A stretch of DNA of 36,606 nucleotides, taken from Acidobacterium sp. (GTDB taxonomy: Bacteria > Acidobacteriota > Terriglobia > Terriglobales > Acidobacteriaceae). Shown here piece by piece: positions 9,701-19,229 of this stretch; position 1 is the stretch's first letter, and each line of letters starts with the position of its first letter. The translations under genes and the position numbers were made by a program. The notes beneath the pieces are model-generated. The model worked only from the letters and a program-made list of their open reading frames with translations, ran no database searches and was not told the origin of the DNA. The DNA lies in NCBI GenBank assembly GCA_003131625.1, contig PKVY01000066.1, positions 105,429 through 142,034 on the forward strand, read 5' to 3'.

Positions 9701-11389
9701 GTTTCCCCCACCAATCTCGGTCTGCTTTTCAACGCCCGCCAGGCCGCCTGCGAATTCGGCTTCCTCACCGCGCCGGAGTACGCCGAGCTCATGCACCGCA
9801 GCTACGCGACCATGGCGAAGCTGCCCCTGTACCGCGGCCATCTCTACAACTGGTACACCACCGATACGCTGGAGCCGCTGCTGCCCATCACCGTCTCCTC
9901 CGTCGATAGCGGCAACCTCGTCGCTTCGCTCTACACGCTGAAAACCGGAACCCTCTCGCTGCTGAAGCGGCCTCTTCTCGAACCGCGCCTCTTCGATGGC
10001 ATCGAGACGCACCTGCGCCTCCTGCAGTCTTTGAAGGATGTGTCCGAGCCGCTGGCGAAGCTGCGGCCTCCCGAAGACCCCGGTGCCTGGCTCCCGTGGG
10101 TTCTCTCCTCCGAAACGCAGGCCGCATTCGCCAATCTGCCCCCTTACTCCGAACCATCACCCGACGAACAACTCTGGTGGTCGAACGAAACCCGCGCCCG
10201 CCTGAAGGCAATCGCCACGCTGGTCAGCGACTATCTGCCCTGGCTCAAGCCGGAATACGCATCGCTCCACAGTCTGCTGTTCGAAAAGCTCCCCGTCGAC
10301 GCGCCGCTTCGCCCAACGCCTGCCCTCGCAGCACCAGGGGCCACCGTTGTTCCTCCTGCGCTGGAGGATTCTCCCGGCTTCCTCGCTGCTATCGAGCAAC
10401 GGCTCAGCCGACCGCACCTCATGCCCGACTCGGCCGAGACAGCGGCGCTTATGGAACGGCTGCGCATCGATCTCGTCGCCGCTGGCGACCGTCTGCGAAA
10501 CCTCATCGAAAGCCTGCGCCTGGTCTCCTCCGAAGCCAGCCGCCTTGCCGATGAGACCGACTTCGCCTTCCTCGTCAACAAGGATCGCCTCCTGCTCTCC
10601 ATCGGATACGAGTTTTCGACTGGCAAGATTCACTGGGCGTGCTACGACATGCTTGCGTCGGAGGCCCGCATCGCCACCTACATCGCCGTCGCCCGCGGTG
10701 AGCTCAGCCAGCAGGGCTGGTTCAAAATGTCGCGCGTCCACACCCAGGCCTATGGATGCTCGGTGCTGCTCTCCTGGACCGGCACCATGTTCGAGTACCT
10801 CATGCCCGCGCTCTGGATGCGCAGCTACCCCGAGACCCTGCTTTCCAACTCTCTCCTGGGCGCGGTCGGAATTCAGCGCGCCTTTGCCCGCGAGCACAAC
10901 CTTCCCGTCTGGGGAATCTCAGAGTCCGGCTACGCGGCGAAGACCGACCAGGGCCACTACCACTACCAGGCTTACGGTATTCCCCAAATCGCGCTCAAGT
11001 GGGATGCGACCGCCGGCCCGGTCATCTCGCCCTACTCAACGTTTCTGGCGCTCAACGTCGAGCCCACTGCCTCCATCCGCAACCTGCGCCGCATGGCCGA
11101 TCAAGGATGGACCGGCGCTTACGGCTTCTACGAGGCCATCGACTTCACTGGAGGCAAGCCCGAAGCTGTACGCGAATGGATGGCTCACCACCAGGGCATG
11201 TGCATCCTTGGCTTGCTCAATCTGCTCGAGGAGAACGCCATGCAGCGCTGGTTCTACTCGAACGCGCAGATGCGCTCGGTGGAGCTGCTGCTCCACGAAA
11301 AGCCCATGCGCGAAGCCGCGACAAAATCGGCCAGCCCACCCACCTCCAAAAAAGCGAAGCGCCCCGCCGCTCTCAAAAAAGCCGGCTGA
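6800..11389 (+). CDS. Cyclic beta-1,2-glucan synthase-like protein (GT84 + GH144/GH189-like, no GH94)
   Basis: 1529-aa membrane glycosyltransferase. ATG 6800 has TGGAG 7 nt upstream. The N-terminal third is a helical region specific to the family. A membrane pair (about 350-395) precedes a GT2-fold catalytic domain: LDSDTQLP (about 551-558, the DxD), SFTGKGIYE, SHDLIEGAYARAG (about 665, catalytic acid) and RRRHRWVRGDW (about 697, the (Q/R)xxRW motif), the arrangement of GT84. Further membrane spans lie at about 750-910. The C-terminal part (about 980-1510; WGISESGYAAK, HYQAYGIPQIALKW, EWMAHHQGM) is the 'glycoamylase-like' fold related to GH144/GH189, the middle domain of cyclic glucan synthases. 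Those enzymes are about 2800 aa and end in a GH94 phosphorylase domain controlling chain length; here the protein stops before it and the next gene is metH. The product may therefore be linear or longer beta-glucan. Substrate is inference. Confidence 0.88.
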   Translation: MTGQATMINEQRLRDAGLVPEKLRAAAREDAHRWGAAHGSRDLAAFDARVESVRRHLEALFRELDQLPTEGWPGPEPLLEIRENPRMMHSVLAELRTVRRKLRRLPSAVTGDHQDEPRATAVAAAYLAASASIWNADAFRIYLDELQRAEPLLLEELWVLPVALRFLLLEQILDQAAPRLEALSFPDDAPHFEGPAADPAFAKLLATRIQSLREIAYVDWFFVMEPLVVFDAILREDPAEAYSSMDFDSREVYRKQVSRIARYSDSTENEVARWAIQLATAARQRPIVDERVHVRRAHVGYYLIDRGFEELKSRIGYHPRFIDRVRDALHRYADDFYIGGIEVLTVVLIGAVLLPLIPNHSILGGLTLAFLLLLIPATQGAVDLVNNTISSVFRPLPLPKIDLTDGIPADFTTLVAVPTLLLNETQVRELVQDLEVRGLANPDPNLHFALLTDLPDSVSRPRENDRDPLVDLAIRLIDDLNARYQGQSKYGHFLLLHRHRIFNARQGVWMGWERKRGKLLDLNNFLISNFDAFPVKAGDIGVLRRVRYIITLDSDTQLPRGTAHAMVGAMMHPLNRAVIDPERRIVTEGYGILQPRVGVSVHSAAQSRMANIYSGQTGFDIYTRAISDVYQDLYSEGSFTGKGIYEVATLHAVLEKRFPRNALLSHDLIEGAYARAGLATDVEVIDDYPSHYSAYTRRRHRWVRGDWQVAQWLFGRVPDESGKFVRNPISTIARWKILDNLRRSLVEPATMVLLVAGWLGLPGGALYWTLVTLFLLFVPVFIQLIFGLGRSMFIEQEGAAQDVVAGFQQALFTTLLTLAFLPHQTMLAIDAIVRAMVRRMVTGQRLLEWETAAEAESSQRRTTAVDRYLAFTPIVAVMLAAIVGVTHPISLVAAAPILILWGFERDITRWLNKPPREPRQQLDREDDLFLREHALRVWRFFHEFGGARHNYLIPDNVEEEGLFEAARVSPTNLGLLFNARQAACEFGFLTAPEYAELMHRSYATMAKLPLYRGHLYNWYTTDTLEPLLPITVSSVDSGNLVASLYTLKTGTLSLLKRPLLEPRLFDGIETHLRLLQSLKDVSEPLAKLRPPEDPGAWLPWVLSSETQAAFANLPPYSEPSPDEQLWWSNETRARLKAIATLVSDYLPWLKPEYASLHSLLFEKLPVDAPLRPTPALAAPGATVVPPALEDSPGFLAAIEQRLSRPHLMPDSAETAALMERLRIDLVAAGDRLRNLIESLRLVSSEASRLADETDFAFLVNKDRLLLSIGYEFSTGKIHWACYDMLASEARIATYIAVARGELSQQGWFKMSRVHTQAYGCSVLLSWTGTMFEYLMPALWMRSYPETLLSNSLLGAVGIQRAFAREHNLPVWGISESGYAAKTDQGHYHYQAYGIPQIALKWDATAGPVISPYSTFLALNVEPTASIRNLRRMADQGWTGAYGFYEAIDFTGGKPEAVREWMAHHQGMCILGLLNLLEENAMQRWFYSNAQMRSVELLLHEKPMREAATKSASPPTSKKAKRPAALKKAG

Positions 11390-11415
11390 CTGCCCCGCCT
11401 CCTGGCTCTGATAGT

Positions 11416-11457
11416 GCTGACCGCTTTTTCGCCGACCGGACCTTGGTTGACCGGAGT

Positions 11458-11475
<18 letters not shown>
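11416..11475. repeat. Four tandem 15-nt repeats (G-Y-Y-GACCG core) at convergent gene ends
   Basis: Four consecutive 15-nt units start at 11416, 11431, 11446 and 11461, each opening with GCTGACCG, GCCGACCG, GTTGACCG or GCTGACCG and then diverging. They lie between the stop of the glucan synthase-like gene and metH, and the last unit encodes the final five residues of MetH. On the plus strand they read as pentapeptide-like ADRxx units, but no ribosome site or conserved frame supports a gene. They are probably a local micro-duplication. Confidence 0.6.
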
Positions 11476-14207
<2,732 letters not shown>

Positions 14208-14211
<4 letters not shown>

Positions 14212-15347
14212 CGGCTGCCCTCGCTCAGCAGGAGGCTGGACTCCTCATCGTGCGTGGTCAGCCTGCGCGGGGGGTCGCCTTCAAGCGCCTTGGCAATCGC
14301 CGCAATGTGCTCGGGGGTGTTGCCGCAGCAGCCGCCTGCAATATTGATCAGCCCTCCTCGCGCGAATTCGCTCAGGTACCGAGCCATATCCGAAGGCCCC
14401 AGATCGAACCCCGTTGGCGAAAGCGGATTGGGCAAACCCGCGTTCGGATAACACGAAATCGCCACATTCGCCTTTTCGCTCAGCTCCTCGAGAAACGGAT
14501 ACATCAGGTCAGGGCCGAGCGAGCAATTGAGCCCGATCGAAAACGGACGGGCGTGCTCCATCGCGTTCCAAAAGGCCCCAACCGTTTGCGCAGAGATCAT
14601 CGTCTCGCCGCCACGTCCCACCGCGGCGGAGATCATGATCGGCAGTTCCTTATTCCCGGCAGTCAACCCGTCCTCATCGAATACCTCCCGAATCGCAACC
14701 AGCGCCGCCTTCGCATTCAGTGAATCGAAAATCGTCTCAACCAGCAGAAGATCGGCGCCGCCCGCGATCAGCGCACGCACCTGCTGCTTGTATGCAACCC
14801 TTACCTGATCGAAAGTGACGACCCGGAACCCGGGATCATCGGCATCGGGCGAGTTGGAAAGCGATACGGTGAGCGGTCCGATCGCTCCGGCCACGAACCG
14901 TTGTCGCCCCGTTGCGTTCGCGATGCGATCTGCCCACTCGCGGCATTGCCGCGCCGACTGCTCGTTGATCTCCCACGCCAGGTTGCCCAGGAACGGATCG
15001 TCGATCACCTTCTGGTAGAACGCAGGATCCTTGCGCCCCCCGTGCTCCCGCGGATCCTCGACAAAAAACTCGCTCTGCGCGATGCTGGTTGCCCCAAACG
15101 TGTTCGTCTCGATGATGTCGGCGCCCGCTTCCAGAAACCGCCGGTGAATGTCGCCGATCATCTTCGGCTGGGTCAGCGTAAACAGATCGCCGTTGTTCAG
15201 CAGATCCTTCTTCGCATCCGCGAAGCGCTCCCCGCGAATATCGGGCTCCTTCATCCCGTACGTGCGAATGGTCGTGCCCATGGCGCCGTCGATGATGGCA
15301 ATGCGGTCCTCGAGGATCTTGTGCAGCGGATGCTGGATGTCTGTCAT
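14208..15347 (-). CDS. Methionine synthase homocysteine-binding subunit (MetH N-terminal module)
   Basis: 379-aa homocysteine S-methyltransferase barrel. The N-terminal [13 protein letters not shown] is the hallmark of the MetH N-module, and the zinc ligands are visible as Cys275 (GLNCSLGPD) and Cys340-Cys341 ([12 protein letters not shown]). It ends where the module normally joins the folate domain, and its stop overlaps the next start by 4 nt. This is therefore one MetH encoded as two coupled polypeptides, not an independent methyltransferase. A B12-independent role with another methyl donor cannot be excluded. The ATG has only a weak ribosome site (TAAGGT about 15 nt upstream). A plausible promoter at 15378-15406 would leave a leader of about 25 nt, too short for a B12 or SAM riboswitch. 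Confidence 0.93.
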
Positions 15348-15377
15348 CGGAAAGGGGTCTTTACCTTATTAACTCTG

Positions 15378-15406
15378 ATGGTAGCGAACCTTCGGCGAAT
15401 CTCGAA
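15378..15406 (-). promoter_or_regulatory. Candidate promoter of the split methionine synthase operon
   Basis: On the minus strand TTCGAG (15401-15406) is followed after 17 nt by TACCAT (15378-15383), preceded by CGC. The spacing is ideal and the -10 resembles others in this window. The -35 is weak. Prediction only. Confidence 0.4.
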
Positions 15407-15476
15407 CCGCCCGGCGGGCAAGCGGCCAATCTCGGCATCCAATGTGCCAATTCGCGCCGCAAATGGAGGGCCTTGC

Positions 15477-16040
15477 TTATTGCTTCGCGTCCGGATCCAT
15501 CAGATTCAGTCCCGTCTTCTCGTCATACCTCTTCATCAGCGGCGTCGAATCGGCGGTCACCCAGACCTCCAGAAGAGGAGAAACATGGCCGCCCAAAACG
15601 TGTCCTCCCCGGGTGGTTCCGTCGCTCATCGAGACCACGCAGTGCATGTGGACCGAGGGCTTGCCGTTCAGCAGCGCGATGTCCCCCACCAGCGAATCCA
15701 CCTCTCCCGGTTGATCGATGGGAATCACGCGGTACATCTTCTTTTGGATGTCGAACCAGGCCAGCCGAGCATCATGCACCCCGCCCACCGCCGTCAGGTG
15801 CGCGCTCTGGATGTGATACTCCTCCGCGAACCGTGTCAGCCCGGCAAAGAATTCGTCCCCGATCTGGAACACGACCACGAAATCCCGCTGGCCGTTGCCT
15901 TCGCTCAGCAGTTTCACCTTCATCCCCGGCGCAGACCCATACGGGCCGGCTTCGGAGCTCGGCACATACTCCGGCGCACTCTGCGCGCTGGCGAAAATCG
16001 AAAAGGCAGTCATCGAGGCCAGCAGAACAAAGGTCTTCAT
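15477..16040 (-). CDS. Secreted PPC/DUF296-domain protein
   Basis: 187 aa. A signal peptide (MKTFVLLASMTAFSIFASAQ, cleavage near Ala-Gln-Ser) precedes a PPC (DUF296) domain: FVVVFQIGDEFFAGLTRFAE, SAHLTAVGGVHDARLAWFD and a histidine-rich core PSVHMHCVVS...GGHVLGGHVSP with His131, His133, His147 and His152. In related structures such histidines bind a metal, and the fold forms trimers. Cytoplasmic members include the AT-hook proteins of plants and stand-alone bacterial proteins annotated as DNA-binding; an exported copy cannot be a DNA-binding regulator, so a periplasmic metal-binding or enzymatic role is likelier (inference). ATG 16040 has AGGAG 7 nt upstream. The nuoI-like gene ends 58 nt upstream on the same strand. 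Substrate unknown. Confidence 0.85.
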   Translation of the reverse strand: MKTFVLLASMTAFSIFASAQSAPEYVPSSEAGPYGSAPGMKVKLLSEGNGQRDFVVVFQIGDEFFAGLTRFAEEYHIQSAHLTAVGGVHDARLAWFDIQKKMYRVIPIDQPGEVDSLVGDIALLNGKPSVHMHCVVSMSDGTTRGGHVLGGHVSPLLEVWVTADSTPLMKRYDEKTGLNLMDPDAKQ

Positions 16041-16055
16041 CGGATTGCTCCTGTT

Positions 16056-16085
16056 TTATGGATGCAAAGCCCCAGCCCAGGGCTG
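16056..16085. repeat. TTATGGATGC plus palindrome CAGCCC-A-GGGCTG (copy 1)
   Basis: TTATGGATGC at 16056-16065 is followed by the palindrome CAGCCCAGGGCTG at 16073-16085, in the leader of the DUF296 gene. The same ten bases next to a CCC-A-GGG palindrome recur at 19230-19257, also just upstream of a minus-strand gene. It may also weakly terminate the nuoI transcript. Confidence 0.4.
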
Positions 16086-16098
16086 CGAAAACGCGACT

Positions 16099-16593
16099 CT
16101 ACTTCACCGAATCGGACTGCGCCGCCATCTGCCCCGGCATCCCCACCGTCGGAACCAGCATGTCTTCCTTGCGCATCACCAGATTCGTCGCGTTCAGGCT
16201 TGCTAATTCGAACCCGTGCCCGTGCGTGATCGCGTCCGTCGGGCACGCCTCTACGCAGTAGCCGCAAAAGATACAGCGGTTGTAGTCGATGTTGTAGGTC
16301 TTCGCATAGCGCTCGGCGCTCGAAATCCGCTTCTCAGCGGTGTTCTCAGCCGCCTCAATGAAAATGCAGTTCGAAGGGCACGCCGCCGCGCACAGAAAAC
16401 AGGCTACGCACTTCTCCAGGCCATTCTCGTCCCGCTGCAGCACATGCGCGCCGCGAAAACGCTCCTGCAGCACCGCGCCCCGCGTCGGCCCCTTGCCGTC
16501 CGGGTAATTCTCAACCTCGGTAGGCTGAAAGATCTCGCGAAAGGTGATGCTCATCCCCTTCGCAATCGCCGCCGCGTTGCGCACAATCGACAT
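16099..16593 (-). CDS. nuoI: NADH-quinone oxidoreductase subunit I (NuoI), solitary
   Basis: 164-aa 8Fe ferredoxin subunit of complex I, which passes electrons through two [4Fe-4S] clusters toward quinone at the membrane. Both motifs are complete: Cys62, 65, 68, 72 (CVACFLCAAACP) and Cys107, 110, 113, 117 (CIFCGYCVEACP). The N-terminal MSITFREIFQP and the RFRGAHVLQRDENG spacer fit NuoI rather than a free ferredoxin. No other nuo gene is within this window, so it is either a dispersed subunit of the main complex or part of a second, partial one. No Shine-Dalgarno precedes ATG 16593; instead a -10-like TATACT lies 6 nt before it, suggesting a leaderless mRNA. The C-terminal GMPGQMAAQSDSVK tail is non-conserved. 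Confidence 0.93.
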   Translation of the reverse strand: MSIVRNAAAIAKGMSITFREIFQPTEVENYPDGKGPTRGAVLQERFRGAHVLQRDENGLEKCVACFLCAAACPSNCIFIEAAENTAEKRISSAERYAKTYNIDYNRCIFCGYCVEACPTDAITHGHGFELASLNATNLVMRKEDMLVPTVGMPGQMAAQSDSVK

Positions 16594-16599
16594 AGATTC

Positions 16600-16605
16600 A
16601 GTATA
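16600..16605 (-). promoter_or_regulatory. -10 element for leaderless nuoI transcript (candidate)
   Basis: Minus-strand TATACT ends 6 nt before the ATG of nuoI, so transcription would start at or next to the start codon. No ribosome site exists in the gap. The -35 position (16623-16628) matches poorly. Confidence 0.45.
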
Positions 16606-16629
16606 CGAGACAGATGGTTTCGATCACGC

Positions 16630-16917
16630 CTACCGAAACAGAGCCGGAAGGTCGCGCCCGCCGTAGATCACTCGCTCAATCCGTACCCTGTCTGCGGTGA
16701 CCCGAAAGAGAATCACGTAACGGCCGGCGACCGCGAGGCGAGCCTGTTTGCCCACATCGGGCCGCAGCTCGTAGAGCAGCGGATTACGACCGATCCTCCC
16801 GATTTCCTCCCGAATTTCCCGAATGAAGCTGACCGCGCGGGCGGGGTTGTCCTCTGCGATGTAGTCGGCAATCAGGCTCAGATCGCCCTCGACGAACCGG
16901 GAGAACTCAATGCGCAT
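16630..16917 (-). CDS. ParE/RelE-family toxin
   Basis: 95-aa plasmid-stabilisation-type toxin. The start is MRIEFSRFVEGDLSLIADYI. The family pattern continues with an Arg-rich amphipathic helix (AVSFIREIREEIGRIGRNP), ELRPDVGKQARLAVAGRYVILFRV and the terminal strand VRIERVIYGGRDL. The ATG (16915-16917) shares one base with the antitoxin stop (TGATG), giving coupled translation; the frame also runs open upstream, but that stretch overlaps the antitoxin out of frame and is not protein-like. ParE members poison DNA gyrase and RelE members cut mRNA at the ribosome. With a ParD-type partner ParE is more likely, but the activity is not proven by sequence. Confidence 0.88.
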   Translation of the reverse strand: MRIEFSRFVEGDLSLIADYIAEDNPARAVSFIREIREEIGRIGRNPLLYELRPDVGKQARLAVAGRYVILFRVTADRVRIERVIYGGRDLPALFR

Positions 16918-17195
16918 CAGCTGGAAGCGTCGGCCCGGCGCTGATACTTCTGCTCCAGACGCGCGAGCACGTCTTCCCCATCCACGCCGGGTGCATGATC
17001 CTCCAGAGCCTGCTGCCACAGCTTGCGCAGCTCCTTCAGTCCCTGCTTCTGAGCCATTCGCTTCCGGCCCCAGTCGCGCAGCGCTTCGCGCACCACTTCG
17101 CTGCTGGAGGCGTATTCGCCGCCGTCCACGGCTTTGCGAAGCTGTTTCACCATCTCGGGGGGAAGCGCAATGCTGATTTTCTCGACAGCAGGCAT
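16917..17195 (-). CDS. ParD-family ribbon-helix-helix antitoxin
   Basis: 92 aa. The N-terminal KISIALPPEMVKQLRKAVDGGEYASSSEVVREALRDW has the exact layout of a CopG/ParD ribbon-helix-helix: DNA-binding strand, first helix, the 'YASSSEVVREAL' turn and second helix. The rest (about 45-92) is a charged helix expected to wrap the toxin. It comes first in the operon and overlaps parE by one base, as usual. A 17-bp palindrome lies 11 nt upstream, so it should repress its own promoter. Confidence 0.9.
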   Translation of the reverse strand: MPAVEKISIALPPEMVKQLRKAVDGGEYASSSEVVREALRDWGRKRMAQKQGLKELRKLWQQALEDHAPGVDGEDVLARLEQKYQRRADASS

Positions 17196-17206
17196 GATGC
17201 AATCCA

Positions 17207-17223
17207 GTAGGAATATTTCCTAC
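17207..17223. promoter_or_regulatory. ParD operator palindrome GTAGGAA-TAT-TTCCTAC
   Basis: Perfect 7-bp inverted repeat with a 3-nt centre, 11 nt before the parD ATG. A minus-strand extended -10 (TGC-TATGCT; hexamer 17228-17233) would start transcription at about 17221, inside the palindrome, so a bound repressor would cover the start site. The symmetrical pair of 7-bp arms suits two ribbon-helix-helix dimers. Confidence 0.65.
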
Positions 17224-17256
17224 CGCCAGCATAGCACCTCGACCGCCCCTGTGCCC

Positions 17257-17287
17257 TTGAAAATCCGACGCGTCTTCGTGCTATCCT
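17257..17287 (+). promoter_or_regulatory. Candidate promoter of the aminotransferase gene
   Basis: TTGAAA (17257-17262), 19-nt spacer, TATCCT (17282-17287), the latter preceded by TGC (extended -10). The spacer is slightly long, which an extended -10 tolerates. It would give a leader of about 275 nt. Confidence 0.45.
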
Positions 17288-17570
17288 CACGACAAGCAGA
17301 CCTATGCGCCGCGCCTCTTCCATCCCGGCCGTTTTCAGCCCTCAGAGCTGGAACGAAGCCTTTGTGCGCGCCATCGCCCCGCGGCGATATAGCAGGATTC
17401 TGCCTACCCGTACGCGACCGAGTCTCTTCGGCAGCGACTAGTCATCGCAGCCCTCGACGCCGCTCACCGCGCGCGTCGTGCACGAAGACGACCTCTCTCA
17501 TCAGCAGCGCCGTCCCGATCTTCGGATCAGTCAGCGCCCCAAGCCAGCGCACGACCCGTAAGGAGAGAAC

Positions 17571-18968
17571 ATGACCGTCGCATCCGCAATCCTCGCCCAG
17601 TACGGCCCCAGGTTGAAGACCGCCCTCCCCGGCCCCGAAGCGCGCCGCATCGTCGAGGCCGACGACCGCCTCATCTCGCCCAGCTACACCCGCTCCTATC
17701 CCCTGGTCGCGAAGCGCGGCCGCGGTCTGCGCGTCGAAGATGTCGACGGCAACGAGTTCCTCGACTTCGCCGCCGGCATCGCCGTCGTTTCCACCGGCCA
17801 CTGCCATCCTGAAGTCGTCGCCGCCATTCAGAAGCAGGCTGCCGAACTCATCCACATGTCCGGCACCGACTTTTATTACGAAGCCCTCGTCACCCTCTCC
17901 GAGCGCCTCTCCTCCATCGCGCCCATGCCCGGACCGCATCGCTTCTACTACGGCAACTCCGGCGCCGAAGCCATTGAGTGCGCCCTCAAGGTCGCCCGCT
18001 ACCACACCGGCCGCCAAAACATCATTGCCTTCTTCGGAGCCTTCCACGGCCGTACCATGGGCGCGCTTTCGCTCACCGCTTCAAAACCACAGCAGCGCCG
18101 CCGTTTCGCCCCGCTCGTGCCCGGCGTCACCCACGTCCGCTATCCCTACGCCTATCGCGGCTGTAGTGGAGGCCCGCAGGAAGAAGAAGCCTTTGCCCTC
18201 GGCTGCGCCCGCTACATCGAAGAGAAGCTCTTCCACACCACCCTGGCGCCCGAAGAAGTCGCCGCCATCTTCGTCGAGCCCATCCAGGGCGAAGGCGGCT
18301 ACGTCGTTGCGCCCGCCATTTTCATGCAGGAGCTGCGCCGCATCTGCGATAAGTACGGCATCCTCCTCGTCGCCGATGAAGTCCAGTCCGGCGCGGGCCG
18401 CACCGGCAAATGGTGGGCCATCGAGCACACCGGCGTCGAGCCCGACATCGTCTGTATGGCCAAAGGCATCGCCTCCGGCATGCCCCTCGGCATTTGCATG
18501 ACCCGTGCCGCCATCATGGACTGGAAACCCGGCTCCCACGCCTCCACCTTCGGCGGCAATCCCATCTGCATTGCCGCGGCACTGGCGACCATCGATATTC
18601 TCGAACGCGAAGGCTTGGCCAACGCCACCAGGCAGGGCCAAAATATATTCGCCCGCCTCCGGCACTGGCCGGCAAAACATCCCATCATCGGCGATGTCCG
18701 CGGACGCGGCCTCATGATCGGCCTCGAGATCGTCAAGGACCAGCGGACCCGCGAATCCGCGCCTCTCGTCCGCGATCGTATCGTTGACCTCGCCTTCGAG
18801 CGCGGACTCCTCATCCTCGGCTGCGGCGAAAACTCTATTCGCCTCGCGCCGCCACTCATCGTCAACGAGCACGAATCGGCCATCGCTCTCGACATTCTCG
18901 AGGAATGCATCAAAGTTGCCGAAGAAGAATTAGCACATCCGCCGGCGCTGGCTGGCTCAGCGGTTTAA
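17571..18968 (+). CDS. Class III PLP aminotransferase (acetylornithine/4-aminobutyrate family)
   Basis: 465-aa fold-type I, class III aminotransferase in the cytoplasm. Seen: GxxLxDxDGNEFLDFAAGIAV at the N-terminus, phosphate-cup YYGNSGAEAIECALKVAR, AFHGRTMGALSLTAS, the PLP-ring Asp in ADEVQSGAGRTG, and Schiff-base lysine Lys298 in CMAKGIASGMP, followed by STFGGNPI. Length and the GCSGG/EEK insert around 185-225 match the group often named 'acetylornithine aminotransferase family', which includes GABA and ornithine omega-aminotransferases and some amino-acid racemases. Sequence alone does not choose between these, and no arginine or GABA pathway genes are nearby. AAGGAGAG ends 3 nt before ATG 17571, a strong though close ribosome site. 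It is probably monocistronic, with a hairpin just after its stop. Confidence 0.9.
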   Translation: MTVASAILAQYGPRLKTALPGPEARRIVEADDRLISPSYTRSYPLVAKRGRGLRVEDVDGNEFLDFAAGIAVVSTGHCHPEVVAAIQKQAAELIHMSGTDFYYEALVTLSERLSSIAPMPGPHRFYYGNSGAEAIECALKVARYHTGRQNIIAFFGAFHGRTMGALSLTASKPQQRRRFAPLVPGVTHVRYPYAYRGCSGGPQEEEAFALGCARYIEEKLFHTTLAPEEVAAIFVEPIQGEGGYVVAPAIFMQELRRICDKYGILLVADEVQSGAGRTGKWWAIEHTGVEPDIVCMAKGIASGMPLGICMTRAAIMDWKPGSHASTFGGNPICIAAALATIDILEREGLANATRQGQNIFARLRHWPAKHPIIGDVRGRGLMIGLEIVKDQRTRESAPLVRDRIVDLAFERGLLILGCGENSIRLAPPLIVNEHESAIALDILEECIKVAEEELAHPPALAGSAV

Positions 18969-18991
18969 GGTCAGCAGCCCGGCGGTTGGGT

Positions 18992-19018
18992 CGCGGGACC
19001 GGGCAACGCGGTCCCGCG
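18992..19018. terminator. Convergent hairpin CGCGGGACCG / CGGTCCCGCG
   Basis: Perfect 10-bp stem with a 7-nt loop (GGCAACG), 23 nt after the aminotransferase stop and just before the end of the converging small gene. There is no T-tract on either side, so intrinsic termination may be weak. Confidence 0.5.
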
Positions 19019-19024
19019 CGAAGC

Positions 19025-19225
19025 CTACTCCAGTGGCCGCCGCCCGTTGCCGCGCCCAGGCCGTTTCGCCATCCGCCCAAAGAAGATCCCGGCAGCCAGA
19101 AACACCGCGGAGATAACCGCGTTCGTCAACCCCATCCGCAAACTCCCGTGGCGCATCGCCAGCGCGGCGTTCAGGAACCATACCGCCGCCCCCAGATACC
19201 AGATCCAGTTGAAATTGCGGCTCAC
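19025..19225 (-). CDS. Small two-span membrane protein, unknown function
   Basis: 66 aa starting at GTG 19225 (MSRNFNWIWYLGAAVWFLN). Two hydrophobic segments are predicted (about 7-24 and 33-50: LTNAVISAVFLAAGIFFG), joined by a short polar loop, with a basic Arg/Gly-rich tail, so the tail is probably cytoplasmic. I do not recognise the family. The clear membrane topology and a purine-rich AAGAAA just before GTG support a gene; opposite-strand frames here are not protein-like. It stands alone, convergent with the aminotransferase gene. Confidence 0.65.
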   Translation of the reverse strand: MSRNFNWIWYLGAAVWFLNAALAMRHGSLRMGLTNAVISAVFLAAGIFFGRMAKRPGRGNGRRPLE

Positions 19226-19229
19226 TTTC

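Larger units (their letters stand above)
17196..17570. other. Intergenic region between parD and aminotransferase gene
   Basis: Holds the parD promoter and operator and the aminotransferase promoter. The remaining leader of about 275 nt has no recognisable gene. A 45-codon frame from ATG 17304 to the stop at 17439-17441 begins about 10 nt after the predicted start of transcription but has no ribosome site and is not protein-like. No clear RNA fold was seen. Confidence 0.45.

Noticed and set aside
6776-10012. 1078-codon minus-strand open frame opposite the glucan synthase gene
   Set aside because: Runs antisense to clear GT84 coding sequence; Asp/Glu/Gly/Ala-rich shadow composition, no domain, no ribosome site.
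15348-15476. Cobalamin or SAM riboswitch upstream of the methionine synthase genes
   Set aside because: Only about 130 nt between genes, no B12-box or SAM-I core recognised, and the best promoter leaves a leader of about 25 nt.
16918-17232. N-terminal extension of the ParE frame to 200 codons
   Set aside because: The extension overlaps parD in another frame and is Arg/Gly-rich noise; the 95-aa start at 16917 matches the family and the TGATG coupling.
17304-17441. 45-codon frame in the aminotransferase leader
   Set aside because: Starts near the predicted transcription start but has no ribosome site and unremarkable Arg/Ser-rich composition.
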